Source of the DNA: Microbacterium pullorum
Lineage (GTDB): Bacteria; Actinomycetota; Actinomycetes; Actinomycetales; Microbacteriaceae
Direction: 5' to 3'
Length of the DNA: 64,000 nt
NCBI RefSeq assembly: GCF_014836535.1
Contig: NZ_JACSQP010000009.1
Location: 32,311-96,310, forward strand
This document shows, piece by piece, positions 15,919 to 25,504 of this stretch. Numbering within the stretch: position 1 is the stretch's first letter; the number at the start of each line of letters is the position of its first letter. A program made the position numbers and the translations under genes. Below the pieces are notes generated by a model. It searched no databases and was not told where the DNA came from. It saw only the letters and a program-made list of their open reading frames with translations.

Positions 15919-18417
15919 ATGAAGCTGACATCGGCGTTGCGCCGCACACGCGTGCCCCTGCGGCGCCGCGCTCTCTTACTGATGTGCATTGCGGCGGCGG
16001 CGATCGTGCTCCTTTTGGGCGTCGTGACGTCCCGGGCGGCGGGCGACGCCGACGCGACCCAGACGCAGCCCGTCGAGGTATCGGTCTTCGGCGCGTCCGC
16101 CCCGCCCGCGGCGGAGACCGCGGAGACCGCGGAGACCGCCACACGCTCCGCCTTCGCCGACACCGCGCGCCCCGCCGTCCCCGTCGACCCCGATACGCGC
16201 GCGGTCGAACTGGGCATGCGGTTCTCCCCGACGACCGCAGGGACGGTCACCGGTATCCGCTTCTACAAGACGGCGGCCAACGTGGGCCAGCATGTGGGTT
16301 CGCTCTGGAACGAGAACGGCGAACTCCTCGCGAGGGTCACTTTCGCCCCCGCCACTGTCGAGGGGTGGCAGTCGGCGTCGCTGAGCAGCCCCGTCGCGCT
16401 CACGGCAGACCGGGAGTACGTCGTGTCGTACACCGCCGAGTCAGGAGCGTATTCGGTGGAGGAGGACTACTTCGTCCGCTCCCGGACGGTCGACGGCCTG
16501 CGCCTGCCGCGTGCCGCCGGTGTGTACTCCTATGAGGCGGGCTTCCCCACCGCCTCCCACCGATACTCGAACTACTTCGTCGACGTCGTCTTCGCCCCGG
16601 CCGCGGATCCCGGCGACGGTCAGCCGACCCCCGCTCCGACGCCGACCGCGTCGGTGCCCCCGGCGAGCGCCTCCGTGCTGGACGAGACGCCGTCGCCGGG
16701 CGCAGAAGACATCGATGCCGCCTCCGTCGAACTCGGCATGAGGTTCTCACCGAAGGTGGACGGGGCGATCACCGCAATCCGCTTCTTCAAAACCCCCGGC
16801 AACTCCGGCTTGCACCGAGGAACCCTCTGGGATGCCGATGGCAGAGCGCTCGCGCGCGTGACGTTCCCCGAGACGTCGACGCAAGGCTGGCAGCTCGCGC
16901 GGCTCGACTCACCCGTGGCGGTCACCGCCGGCGACGAATATGTCGTGTCCTACCTCGCGCCGCGCGGACGATATGTGTCCGAGGAACGCTTCTTCGACCG
17001 CGGGATCGACGGACTCTACTTGTCGGTGCCGGCCACGGCGGGCGTCTACGCCTACGGCTCGGGCGGATTCCCCACCGACGACTACGAGAACTCGAACTAC
17101 TACGTCGACGTCGTCTTCACCCCGGAGCCCACGACGACGCCCCCACCGACCAGTACGCCGACGCCGGTACCGACGCCATCGCCCTCTCCCGTCCCGACCA
17201 CCCCCGCCCCGTCACCCACACCGACCCCCACTGCCAGTCCCACACCGTCGCCCGAGCCGCACGGCTCTGTGCTGGACCTGCCGCAGGAGGCCTGGTGGGG
17301 TGGGCCCGCGTACTACAGTCGATTCCCCCGGGCGAACGCCGCGGGCTGGGATGAGCCCACGTTCTTCCCCATCGCGGTCTTCTTCGGAAAGCCGGCCCAT
17401 GCAGCTTCGCTCGCTGCCATCGGCGTGAACACGTTCATGGGCGCCGAACACGACGGCTCACCGGTCTCCGTCGTGACGAGGACGGGGATCTCGCTGATCG
17501 CGCAGGACGAGTGGACCTCGCAGGAGGTCGGGTCCGACACACGCGTGGTCGGCTGGCACGTGTCGGACGAGTGCGACATGGGTCTCGGCGGCTGCGACAG
17601 CCCGCAGGGCGAGCAGGGCAGCCTCGCGATCCAACGTGGCTACGTCGACGCACTGCGAGGCAAGGCCGACGGTCGGTTCCTGCAGGCGAACTTCGGCAAC
17701 GGCGTGCTGGGAACGTATTGGTCGCCGACCACGATGGACGACCACGTCGCCCTCATGGACGTGACGAGCGTCGACAAGTACGCCTATACGAGCCCTCATG
17801 TGCAGGATCTGCTCCGCGGCGCGCCCAGCTGGCCGAGCGAGGTGGACCCGGCGTCGGCTGTGGCGTACGGATGGCAGCAGGACCGCATGGAGACGTTCAT
17901 GTCTCCCGTCGCCGCCACACCGAACTGGGCGTTCGTGGAAACCGCGCGGCCCTACCTCATCGAAGAGGGAGCGAGCACCATCGCCGTCCCGCAGATCGAG
18001 GGCGCCGTGTGGAACTCGATCATCAACGGCGCAGCGGGAATCGCATACTTCCAGCACAACAATGACTCCGCCTGCGGCAATTACTCACTCATCGACTGCT
18101 CGGCATCGTTGCGCGACGGCGTGGGGCGTATCAACGCGGAAGTCGCCGCACTCGCGCCCGTCATCAATTCCCCGAGCTATTCGTGGACGTTCGGAGATCA
18201 CCTCGACACGGCACTCAAAGCCCACGACGGGTACGCGTACATCTTCGCCATGACCGACGGCGGCACCGGTACACGCAACTTCACTCTGCCCCCGGGCGTC
18301 GCCGGAGACATCGAGGTGGTCGGGGAGGACCGGGAGATCCCGGTGGTCGACGGCCGCTTCAGCGACGACTTCGAAGCTGAGTACTCGCACCGGGCCTACC
18401 GCATCGACCTCGAATAG
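15919..18417 (+). CDS. exported protein with two DUF4082 domains and a TIM-barrel glycoside-hydrolase-like domain
   Basis: 832 residues. A signal-anchor helix lies at about 18-36. Two DUF4082 domains follow (about 85-230 and 265-395), each with (A/S)VELGMRFSP, GxRFYK or IRFFK, GSLW or GTLW, GWQ and a final (S)NYYVDVVF block. A Pro/Thr linker spans about 398-450. The C-terminal 370 residues look like a (beta/alpha)8 hydrolase, with GWHVSDECDM, DVTSVDKYAY and IAVPQIEGAVWNSI carrying candidate acidic residues. The start ATG has GGGAG upstream. It could trim or modify the exopolysaccharide outside the cell. That function is inferred. Confidence 0.75.
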   Translation: MKLTSALRRTRVPLRRRALLLMCIAAAAIVLLLGVVTSRAAGDADATQTQPVEVSVFGASAPPAAETAETAETATRSAFADTARPAVPVDPDTRAVELGMRFSPTTAGTVTGIRFYKTAANVGQHVGSLWNENGELLARVTFAPATVEGWQSASLSSPVALTADREYVVSYTAESGAYSVEEDYFVRSRTVDGLRLPRAAGVYSYEAGFPTASHRYSNYFVDVVFAPAADPGDGQPTPAPTPTASVPPASASVLDETPSPGAEDIDAASVELGMRFSPKVDGAITAIRFFKTPGNSGLHRGTLWDADGRALARVTFPETSTQGWQLARLDSPVAVTAGDEYVVSYLAPRGRYVSEERFFDRGIDGLYLSVPATAGVYAYGSGGFPTDDYENSNYYVDVVFTPEPTTTPPPTSTPTPVPTPSPSPVPTTPAPSPTPTPTASPTPSPEPHGSVLDLPQEAWWGGPAYYSRFPRANAAGWDEPTFFPIAVFFGKPAHAASLAAIGVNTFMGAEHDGSPVSVVTRTGISLIAQDEWTSQEVGSDTRVVGWHVSDECDMGLGGCDSPQGEQGSLAIQRGYVDALRGKADGRFLQANFGNGVLGTYWSPTTMDDHVALMDVTSVDKYAYTSPHVQDLLRGAPSWPSEVDPASAVAYGWQQDRMETFMSPVAATPNWAFVETARPYLIEEGASTIAVPQIEGAVWNSIINGAAGIAYFQHNNDSACGNYSLIDCSASLRDGVGRINAEVAALAPVINSPSYSWTFGDHLDTALKAHDGYAYIFAMTDGGTGTRNFTLPPGVAGDIEVVGEDREIPVVDGRFSDDFEAEYSHRAYRIDLE

Positions 18418-18474
18418 CCCTATCCTCAGAGGTGGGGCGGGGCCGGGGGGGCCTCGATCTCACGTTCTCTGGGG

Positions 18475-19713
18475 GTGGACGTGAAGCTGGGGTATTTGGT
18501 GCCGGAGTTTCCCGGCCAGACACATGCCTTCTTCTGGCGCGAAGTCAAGGAGCTGGAGCTCGCCGGCGCGAAGGTCGATCTCATCTCGACGCGACCACCG
18601 GTTGAGGCGATCGCCTCGCATGCCTGGGGTGACGACGCGCGCGCACGAACGGCGTACCTGAGCAGTCCCGACCTGAGGCGGGCTCTGCGGGCCATTGCGA
18701 TGCTGGGCAGTGCGGTCGTCTCGGGCCGCATGCGCGCGGTGGTGCGCTCGCTCACGTCACCGGGCGACTCGCGCGCTCACACGCTGCGGACGATCGCGGC
18801 TTCCGCGGTGTTGGCCGCGCAGGCGCGTTCCGCGGGATGGAGCCACGTGCACGTGCACTCCTGCGCCGGTTCCGCCGATATCGCGATGACCGCTCGGCTC
18901 CTGTTCGGCCTGACGTACAGCCTCACTCTGCACGGCCCACTCGCCGACTATGGGCCGCGCCAGGACCAGAAGTGGTCGCATGCCGAGTTCGGCCTGATCA
19001 TCACCGAGACGTTGGCGGCCCCCACGCGGGAGATTCTCGGCGAGGCCCTCCCGGAACGGGTGTCGCTCGCCCCCATGGGCATTCGCACTGTGGAGATGCA
19101 GCGCGAGAGCCCGTATCGGGCCTGGGCGGGACAGGGACCGTTGGTGGTCTTCAGCTGCGGGCGTCTGAACCCTGCCAAAGGCCATGACACCTTGATCACC
19201 GCGATCAAGACCCTCCAGGGGATGCAGGTGCCGGCACGTCTGACGATCGCGGGCGAGGACGAGCAGGGCGGCTCCGGCTATCGGCGGCAGTTGGAGGAGT
19301 TGATCGCTCACCTGGACCTCGTCGAGCACGTCGAACTGCTCGGCGCTGTCGATGAGGACACCATCAGGCAACGTCTTGCGGGTGCCCACGTGTTCGCGCT
19401 GGCAAGCCACGGCGAACCGCTCGGCGTGGCGATCATGGAGGCGATGGCGATGTCGATCCCCGTTGTCGTCGGCGATGGGGGCGGCGTTCGCGAACTGGTG
19501 GTCGACGGCGTGGGCGTACTCGTCGATCCGGAGAGCCCTCTCGGGGTCGCGAGCGGGATCCGCGCCATCGCCTTGGATCCCGCCTACGCCTGCGCACTGT
19601 CCGCAGCAGGACGCGCATCGGTGATTTCACGTTTCGACAGCGGCAACAGCGCCCGAACGCTGTTCGACGAGGTCGCGCGGACCCTGTCGACGCGGGCGGG
19701 GACAGCGGCATGA
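18475..19713 (+). CDS. family 4 glycosyltransferase
   Basis: A 412-residue GT-B enzyme. The N-terminal domain starts KLGYLVPEFPGQTHAFFWRE, typical of EpsD/colanic-acid-like GT4 proteins. The C-terminal domain has VFSCGRLNPAKGHDTLI and the EX7E-type motif HGEPLGVAIMEAMAMSIPVV, which binds the nucleotide sugar. The start is a GTG at 18475 or, with better spacing to the GGGGG run, the GTG at 18481. The stop overlaps the polymerase gene as ATGA. It probably adds a sugar to the locus A repeat unit. Confidence 0.9.
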   Translation: MDVKLGYLVPEFPGQTHAFFWREVKELELAGAKVDLISTRPPVEAIASHAWGDDARARTAYLSSPDLRRALRAIAMLGSAVVSGRMRAVVRSLTSPGDSRAHTLRTIAASAVLAAQARSAGWSHVHVHSCAGSADIAMTARLLFGLTYSLTLHGPLADYGPRQDQKWSHAEFGLIITETLAAPTREILGEALPERVSLAPMGIRTVEMQRESPYRAWAGQGPLVVFSCGRLNPAKGHDTLITAIKTLQGMQVPARLTIAGEDEQGGSGYRRQLEELIAHLDLVEHVELLGAVDEDTIRQRLAGAHVFALASHGEPLGVAIMEAMAMSIPVVVGDGGGVRELVVDGVGVLVDPESPLGVASGIRAIALDPAYACALSAAGRASVISRFDSGNSARTLFDEVARTLSTRAGTAA

Positions 19714-21116
19714 CACAGCACATCTCGGACATCCGGAGATCAGGCTCGAGTTCGCACGGCGCCCCCTTCTCCCGTTCCACGTTCAACCCTGCGGTGGCGC
19801 CGCACGGCGCGGTACCGCTCCTGCTGCGAGTCACTGCCTTCTCCGTCTTCTTCTTCCCTTCGACCATGGTGATCGACGTCATCGGCGCCGCCGGCACCGT
19901 TCCGATGATCCTGAGCTGCCTTCTGCTGGTCTTCTGGCTCTGCTCGTGGGCGTGGGGGCTGCACCGCCCGCTGGAATCGCGCCACCCCGGGCGCCTCGCC
20001 GGCTTCTTCCTCCTCGTCGGCGTCGCGTCGTCGTATGTCGCGCTCTACGGCGGGTGGTCGGGAGAGAGCACGGCCACCGGGCTGATGGCCGCAGACCGTT
20101 GGCTGATCCTCGTGGCCGCCAGCCTGGCTCTGATCCTGGTCACGGGCGACTCCGTCAGAACGATGGCGGATGTGCTGCAACTCGCCCGTTGGCTGCTCGC
20201 CGGGGCGTTCTTCTCCTGCCTCGTCGGCGTCGTCCAGTTCACTCTGGGCATCAATCCGATGGAGTGGATTCAGATGGGCATGCCCGGTTTCCGCTACAAC
20301 GGCGGCGACACGGCCTTCCAAGCCCGCGGCAACCTGATGCGGGTGGCCGGCAGCACCTTCCATTCGATCGAGTTCGCGGTGGTGAGCGCGATGCTGCTCC
20401 CCCTTTCGGTATGGCGCGCTCTGCACGATCCGCGAGGAAAGGCGTGGTTCCACTGGCTGCAGACCGCGTTGCTGGTCTTCGCCGTCGCCGCCACCGTGTC
20501 ACGGTCGGGAATCCTCGGTGCGGCGGTGGCTCTCGCCGTCTTCGTCCCGTTCATGCCGCAGCGCCCCCGGCGCGCCGTCCTGGCGGTATTGCCCGTCGTC
20601 GTGGTCGTGCTCTTCCTCACCATCCCGGGCTTCATGCTCACTCTCACCGGCGCGCTGACCGCCGATGATTCGGATCCCTCCATCTCGACCCGCACGAACA
20701 ACTATCCGCGAGTGATGCGAATGATCGACGAACGGCCATGGTTCGGCGTCGGCCCCGGCAACTACACGGCGCACGGGGCGCTTCAGATCCTGGACAACCA
20801 ATATCTGAACGCCGCAGTGAGCATCGGGCTCATCGGGCTCGCCTGCCTCGTGGTGTATCTGTGGTTCCCCGCACTCACCGCAATTCACACGGCGCGCACC
20901 GCGAGCAGCCCACCGGTGAAGAGCCTCGCGGGCGCATGCGGTGCGGGCCTCGCCGCGGCTGCCGTGTGCTCAGTCACCTTCGACTCTCTCTCCTTCCCGG
21001 TCTTCACACTCACCTATCCCCTGCTCGTCGGCCTGTCCGGCGCCGCATGGCAATTGGCCAAGCGCGAGACCGAGTTCGTTTCCGCATCCTCAGGATCCAG
21101 CAAGGCATCGGAGTAA
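19710..21116 (+). CDS. O-antigen ligase/polymerase family membrane protein (Wzy-like)
   Basis: A 468-residue protein with about ten to twelve hydrophobic helices and the Wzy_C-type periplasmic loop between later helices, including PRVMRMIDERPWFGVGPGNYTAHG. The PWFGVGPGNY pattern is characteristic of O-antigen ligases and polymerases. An arginine (VATVSRSGILGA) precedes the loop, as in that family. Position between a GT4 and a Wzz-type gene favours the role of locus A repeat-unit polymerase over ligase. It overlaps the upstream GT4 by 4 nt. Confidence 0.87.
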   Translation: MTQHISDIRRSGSSSHGAPFSRSTFNPAVAPHGAVPLLLRVTAFSVFFFPSTMVIDVIGAAGTVPMILSCLLLVFWLCSWAWGLHRPLESRHPGRLAGFFLLVGVASSYVALYGGWSGESTATGLMAADRWLILVAASLALILVTGDSVRTMADVLQLARWLLAGAFFSCLVGVVQFTLGINPMEWIQMGMPGFRYNGGDTAFQARGNLMRVAGSTFHSIEFAVVSAMLLPLSVWRALHDPRGKAWFHWLQTALLVFAVAATVSRSGILGAAVALAVFVPFMPQRPRRAVLAVLPVVVVVLFLTIPGFMLTLTGALTADDSDPSISTRTNNYPRVMRMIDERPWFGVGPGNYTAHGALQILDNQYLNAAVSIGLIGLACLVVYLWFPALTAIHTARTASSPPVKSLAGACGAGLAAAAVCSVTFDSLSFPVFTLTYPLLVGLSGAAWQLAKRETEFVSASSGSSKASE

Positions 21117-21119
21117 CCC

Positions 21120-21935
21120 ATGGACCCTCTCGCCGTCATCCGCACGATCTGGCAACAGAAGTGGTACGCGCTGCCTGCCGTCATCCTGGCCATCGCGGCG
21201 GCCGTATTCGTCTATGTCGAAGGGCCCCGCGTCTATGAGTCGGACCAGGCCTACGCCCTCGCCAACCCGCAACCGCCGACGGAGAAGCAGATCGACGCCG
21301 ACCCTTCGCTGCTCGATCTGAACGCGGACAATCCGTACCTGCGCTCGTCCGACCCGAACCTCATCGCCAACGTGTTGATCACCCGGTTGAACTCGCAGGA
21401 GTCCGCCAACAGTCTGCAGGCGGCGGGCATCACGAGCGAGTATGAAGCGACCTCGGGATCGATGGGCGGAGGCCTGGCCATTTCGATCAGAGCCTCGGGT
21501 GACTCACCCGCGCAGGCCGTGGCCGCCGTGACCGAACTCGGGACACTGCTCCGGTCGTATCTGCGCGAGGTCCAGACCGTGAACGGCGCGGACGAGCGCT
21601 ACCTCTTCACCGCCATGGTCGTGTCCGACGTCAGCAAACCCACGGAGAAGCTCTCGAGTCGGCTGCGCACCGTCATCGTCGTCGGTATCGTCGGCATCGC
21701 TTTCGTCTTCGGCGCGGTCTCGCTCGGGAAGTGGGTGGAGGTCCGGCGGCTCAAGAACGGGAAAGCGCCCCGCCGGTCGCGCAGCGCCGGCGCGACCGAA
21801 CCTGAAGACCCTGCGCCCGGCGGCGACACCGCCGCGGCGTCATCTGCGGTCGTCCCCCGGCGCACCCTTTCGACGTACGATCCCGTCGAAGCACGACCCT
21901 CACACAGGCATCGGACACGCAGTCCCCGGGCGTAG
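21120..21935 (+). CDS. Wzz-type chain-length/co-polymerase protein without kinase domain
   Basis: A 271-residue protein with two transmembrane helices (about 17-34 and 183-202) bracketing an extracytoplasmic domain, the topology of Wzz/CapA proteins. The start LAVIRTIWQQKWYALPAV is typical of actinobacterial members. There is no P-loop, so any BY-kinase partner must come from elsewhere, perhaps the locus B kinases. A basic Pro/Ser-rich cytoplasmic tail ends RTRSPRA. It starts 3 nt after the polymerase stop and ends only 8 nt from the 3' end of the opposing operon. Confidence 0.8.
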   Translation: MDPLAVIRTIWQQKWYALPAVILAIAAAVFVYVEGPRVYESDQAYALANPQPPTEKQIDADPSLLDLNADNPYLRSSDPNLIANVLITRLNSQESANSLQAAGITSEYEATSGSMGGGLAISIRASGDSPAQAVAAVTELGTLLRSYLREVQTVNGADERYLFTAMVVSDVSKPTEKLSSRLRTVIVVGIVGIAFVFGAVSLGKWVEVRRLKNGKAPRRSRSAGATEPEDPAPGGDTAAASSAVVPRRTLSTYDPVEARPSHRHRTRSPRA

Positions 21936-21943
21936 CGACGACG

Positions 21944-22825
21944 TCAGTCGAACCGGCGAGCGATTGCGGCGATGCCCGCCCGACGCGTCTCCATGTCGGT
22001 GCCCGACTTCGCCGAGACCATCACGGCCACATCCGCCGGCATGAGCCGATCGAACAGCGTGGACAGTTCGGTTCGGTCCAGCGTCCTCTCATCGGAGATG
22101 CTCACGCAGTGCATGTCCTCGGTCACGACGAGGTGCTCGTCGCGCGGCCGCGCCTGCTCGCTGAACACCCCGTAGAGCACCATCTCCGAGAAGTGCAGTT
22201 CGCGCGCGATCGCCGTTGGCCAGTCCACGCCGGCGACGGCGGAGACACGCTCGAGCAGGTCGCGCACGACGGCCGGTTCCCACAAGCTCGGCCACGAGAT
22301 GAAGTCAGGTCGGGTCGGCAGCGAGCGTGGCGCCAATCCCAGCATCCGGTGCGCCACATCATCCCAGAGAATGTGACGCGGCATCGAGTCGGAGACGGCG
22401 TGCGGCAGGCGGTACAGCGGAATCCGCCCGTCCACGAGAAAGGTCTCGAGCGAGAACGGCCGAACGAACTCGATGTCCGAGTCGACGATGAGGACCGCTC
22501 CGGCGTGGCTGCGGGCAACGGTCGCGAGCTTGATGATCTGCTGCGCGATCCACCCCCGCACGGGCGGAAACGGCCGCCGCACATTGACCCACGCGTTCAT
22601 GCCCGGCAGAGCGGCGAAGCTCCGCGGCAGCATCGACCGGGTGGTGATGATGGATGCCCCGGAAGCTCGCAGGGGCGCGAAGAGCGTGAGATCCCGGGGC
22701 GGCACCACGATGGTGTGGGCGATTCCCGGGGGGCCGTAGGCGCGGCAGCTGCGCACCAGCTCACGACACAGTTCGAAGTCGCGCGCGTAGCTCGGGGTGA
22801 CGATTTCGAAGGACTGACGGGTCAT
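21944..22825 (-). CDS. DUF6492-like glycosyltransferase-related protein
   Basis: A 293-residue protein starting MTRQSFEIVTPSYARDFELC and containing LIVDSDIEFVRPFS, a DxD motif of GT-A enzymes. The pattern is that of DUF6492 proteins found in capsule loci. The ATG at 22825 follows GAGGAGG at ideal spacing, so the longer open frame upstream is discarded. It is the last gene of the ten-gene minus-strand operon, 43 nt after the WsaF-like gene. Catalytic function as a transferase is likely, but the donor is unknown. Confidence 0.72.
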   Translation of the reverse strand: MTRQSFEIVTPSYARDFELCRELVRSCRAYGPPGIAHTIVVPPRDLTLFAPLRASGASIITTRSMLPRSFAALPGMNAWVNVRRPFPPVRGWIAQQIIKLATVARSHAGAVLIVDSDIEFVRPFSLETFLVDGRIPLYRLPHAVSDSMPRHILWDDVAHRMLGLAPRSLPTRPDFISWPSLWEPAVVRDLLERVSAVAGVDWPTAIARELHFSEMVLYGVFSEQARPRDEHLVVTEDMHCVSISDERTLDRTELSTLFDRLMPADVAVMVSAKSGTDMETRRAGIAAIARRFD

Positions 22826-22868
22826 CTCTGGCCTCCTCGAGGTAGTGGGTGCGGGGTGATCTCGGGCC

Positions 22869-24110
22869 TCAGCCCACAGGCGCGGTGCGGTCAGGGGACA
22901 TGAGCAGGCCGACGAGCTCGGCACTGGTGTCGTCCCATGACGGTGTCCGCCACGCGGCGGCCCTCTCATGCACCGCGCCGTCGGGGTTCATGACGGTGCG
23001 CTCGAGCGCGTCCGCGATGGCGGTCGGCGTGGCCGCTGCCCACACCGCTTCCGGGTTGTCGAAGGTGTGTCGGGCGTCGGTGTGCTCGTTGAGCACCGGG
23101 ATCGCCCCGGCCGCGGCCAGCTCGGCCGGGATGAGCGACACGTTCGTGAACGACAGGACCAGACCTGCGACGACGGAGTTGTAGAGACGGTTCAGGTCGT
23201 CGGGGCTCAGATACCCGTGGTTCACGACGTTTCGACCTTGCTCCCTCACCTCGTCGCCGTAGACGTGGATCGGGACCTGCGGGTGCCGTGACTGGAACTC
23301 GCGCAGCGCGAGATCGGCTATGCGGAAACCACGTCGGTCGTTGCCGCGTTTGGCGAAGAAGGCGACGCCCTCACGTGGGGGCCGCTCCGGCAGCAGCCGG
23401 TACACCACGGTGTCGGCGCCGAACGGCACGACCGACGGGGAGGTCCCCGTCGCCGCGCCGATCGCGGTTCCCACCATCGGGCCGAGGGCGATCATGTGGA
23501 AGCCGAACCGGTAGCTGTCCTCTGCGAGGGAGTACAGCGCCCCGCGCGGGTGGAAGTAGGGTTCGAAGTCCTGCACGAAGTAGTGGCGGCTTCCCGGGGC
23601 GCCTTCTGCCCGAGCGCCGAGCACGTGCGCGGTCTGCCACGAGGATGCCACGTAGGCGTCGAAGCCCTGCAGCTGCTGCGGGACCGCAGCGATCTCGCAC
23701 GTGAGCCATGGCCAGCCGGCGCGGATCCGCTCTTCGTGCAGGCGCATATCCCCCCGGTACCGGTCATAGAGCAGGAGTGTGTTGACGATTCCGGCCCGCT
23801 CCGCGGCTTGGATCATGCGGAAGAGGGTGGTGTGCCCACCCGAGCCGACACCCGGCGGAACGACGAGCCACGCCACGCGACTGCCCGCAGCCAGCGCAGC
23901 CCGCTCCGATGCTGTTCGCGCGGTTGCTCTGACGGAGTCGTAGACGTCGCCGTCGAGCAGCGGGAAGTCGAGTTCGGCGACGTCGAGCCGGTCAGCCAAC
24001 TTGCGCACGAGCGTCTGCGCCGTCAGGCGCGGACCCTTGTGCGCGAGCCGCCGGGCCAGCCCGACCGGCCCGTGCGGGCCCGTCCACCGTGGCAGGAGCG
24101 GCCCGCTCAT
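22869..24110 (-). CDS. WsaF-like family 4 glycosyltransferase (possible rhamnosyltransferase)
   Basis: A 413-residue GT-B protein. The N-terminal half has WLVVPPGVGSGGHTTLFRMI and the characteristic YFVQDFEPYFHPRG at about 177-190, which is the hallmark of WsaF-type beta-rhamnosyltransferases. The C-terminal half carries FFAKRGNDRRGF and a nucleotide-sugar-binding end, SLIPAELAAAGAIPV. Its ATG overlaps the stop of the upstream GT4 as ATGA. Rhamnose is the best guess for the donor on family grounds, although no dTDP-rhamnose genes are in this window. Confidence 0.8.
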   Translation of the reverse strand: MSGPLLPRWTGPHGPVGLARRLAHKGPRLTAQTLVRKLADRLDVAELDFPLLDGDVYDSVRATARTASERAALAAGSRVAWLVVPPGVGSGGHTTLFRMIQAAERAGIVNTLLLYDRYRGDMRLHEERIRAGWPWLTCEIAAVPQQLQGFDAYVASSWQTAHVLGARAEGAPGSRHYFVQDFEPYFHPRGALYSLAEDSYRFGFHMIALGPMVGTAIGAATGTSPSVVPFGADTVVYRLLPERPPREGVAFFAKRGNDRRGFRIADLALREFQSRHPQVPIHVYGDEVREQGRNVVNHGYLSPDDLNRLYNSVVAGLVLSFTNVSLIPAELAAAGAIPVLNEHTDARHTFDNPEAVWAAATPTAIADALERTVMNPDGAVHERAAAWRTPSWDDTSAELVGLLMSPDRTAPVG

Positions 24111-25504
24111 GCGACACGCTCGCCGGCGAAGGAGAGCAACGTCGCTTGATGGGCGGCCAGACAGTCCGCTGCACTGAATCGAGCACGGCAGTGGTCCGCG
24201 ATGACCGCCCGGTCTGCGAAGACCAGCGACCCCTCAGCGACGCCGCGCATCGCCGCGACCAGGTCCGGGCGGTTGGCCTGTCTGCGGTACGCGGCCTGCG
24301 AGATCTTCGGCCAGGTCACCCCCACGGGTCGCCCCAGCGGGTTGGGGATCAGCACCCCGCGCGCAGGGCCATCCGTCAGCTGCTCCCGTGCGCCACCCAC
24401 GTCACTCAGGATGACGGGCAGGCCGGTTCCGAGCGCCTCCATCGATCCCAGCGCCCAGCCTTCGAAGAACGAGTCCAGCACGAACGCGTCGGCAGCCCAC
24501 AGCAGAGCGTCCGCGTCGCCGAGGTTCCCTCGCAGATGGATGCGTCCGCGCAATCCCAGCCTGTCTCGCAGCGCCAGGACCTGCAGGGTGTAACTCGGGT
24601 CGTCCACACGCCCGCAGATCAGCAGATGTGTCTTCTCGTGCAGGTGCGCGATCTCACCGAAGGCGGAGACCAGCGCGAAGGCGTTCTTCTGGAGCGAGTG
24701 ACGTGCGAGGGAGAGGAAGAGGAACTCTTCGTCGAGACCCAACGCAGCCCTCACAGCCTGCCGATCGAAACGGCGCGAACGGCCCGGGTCGACGGGGTTC
24801 GGGATGGTCACCACTCGGTGCGGCGGGAGCGTGGGGTCGCCGCTGAGGTACTCGGCTCGCACCATCTCACTCACGGCGATGAATCCGTTGACGTCCTCAC
24901 GCCGCGAGCGCATCTCGTGCGGCGTCTTGCCCATGATGTTGTGGATGCCGTGCAGGGTGACCACCGCAGCCGAACCCGCGAGACGTGCTGCGCGCAGCGG
25001 CCAGAGCGCGGCGCCGTGGGAGTCGACCACGTCGGGTCGCCACTGGGCGATCCAGTGTGCGCCGCTGAGGGATCCGTGCTTCTCAGTCTGGATTCCCTCG
25101 GCAGCCAAAGCCCGCCCGAGCCGCCCGATGTCGTCGCCGGGATCGGAGCCCGCCACGAGCACTTTCACGTCCCACCCGGCGGCACGAAGCCCACGGGCGA
25201 GAAAGGCCACGAACTCGTCCATCCCGCTGGCGTCGAGGGAGTCGGTGACCAACAGGCATCGCACCGCCCGCCCGTCCCCGGGCTCTGTGCGCGTCGGCAC
25301 CCACGCAGATGATTCCACCGCGGGTGCCGGCAGCCGCAGCGGGGATGCCGCGGCGCCCGGGATCAGCGGGCTGCTCCAGGAATCGAGTCGAACTGCGGAG
25401 GACCCCCGGACCGGCAGTAGAGCCTTCGCAGCCTTCTTGATCCATCCCGGCGCGCCCGCCGCCGCTCGGTGGGCGAGTCCGCGAATCCGATCAGACGTGG
25501 TCAT
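24107..25504 (-). CDS. family 4 glycosyltransferase
   Basis: A 465-residue GT-B enzyme. It has CLLVTDSLDASGMDEFVAFL at the N-domain, VVTLHGIHNI and VSEMVRAEYL in the middle. The C-domain has FLSLARHSLQKNAFALVSAF and FFEGWALGSMEALGTGLPVI, the EX7E-type donor site with E...E spacing. The ATG at 25504 follows GGAGG and overlaps the end of the flippase gene by 14 nt. The first 60 residues before the GT-B fold are unusual and could contact the membrane. The donor sugar is unknown. Confidence 0.87.
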   Translation of the reverse strand: MTTSDRIRGLAHRAAAGAPGWIKKAAKALLPVRGSSAVRLDSWSSPLIPGAAASPLRLPAPAVESSAWVPTRTEPGDGRAVRCLLVTDSLDASGMDEFVAFLARGLRAAGWDVKVLVAGSDPGDDIGRLGRALAAEGIQTEKHGSLSGAHWIAQWRPDVVDSHGAALWPLRAARLAGSAAVVTLHGIHNIMGKTPHEMRSRREDVNGFIAVSEMVRAEYLSGDPTLPPHRVVTIPNPVDPGRSRRFDRQAVRAALGLDEEFLFLSLARHSLQKNAFALVSAFGEIAHLHEKTHLLICGRVDDPSYTLQVLALRDRLGLRGRIHLRGNLGDADALLWAADAFVLDSFFEGWALGSMEALGTGLPVILSDVGGAREQLTDGPARGVLIPNPLGRPVGVTWPKISQAAYRRQANRPDLVAAMRGVAEGSLVFADRAVIADHCRARFSAADCLAAHQATLLSFAGERVA

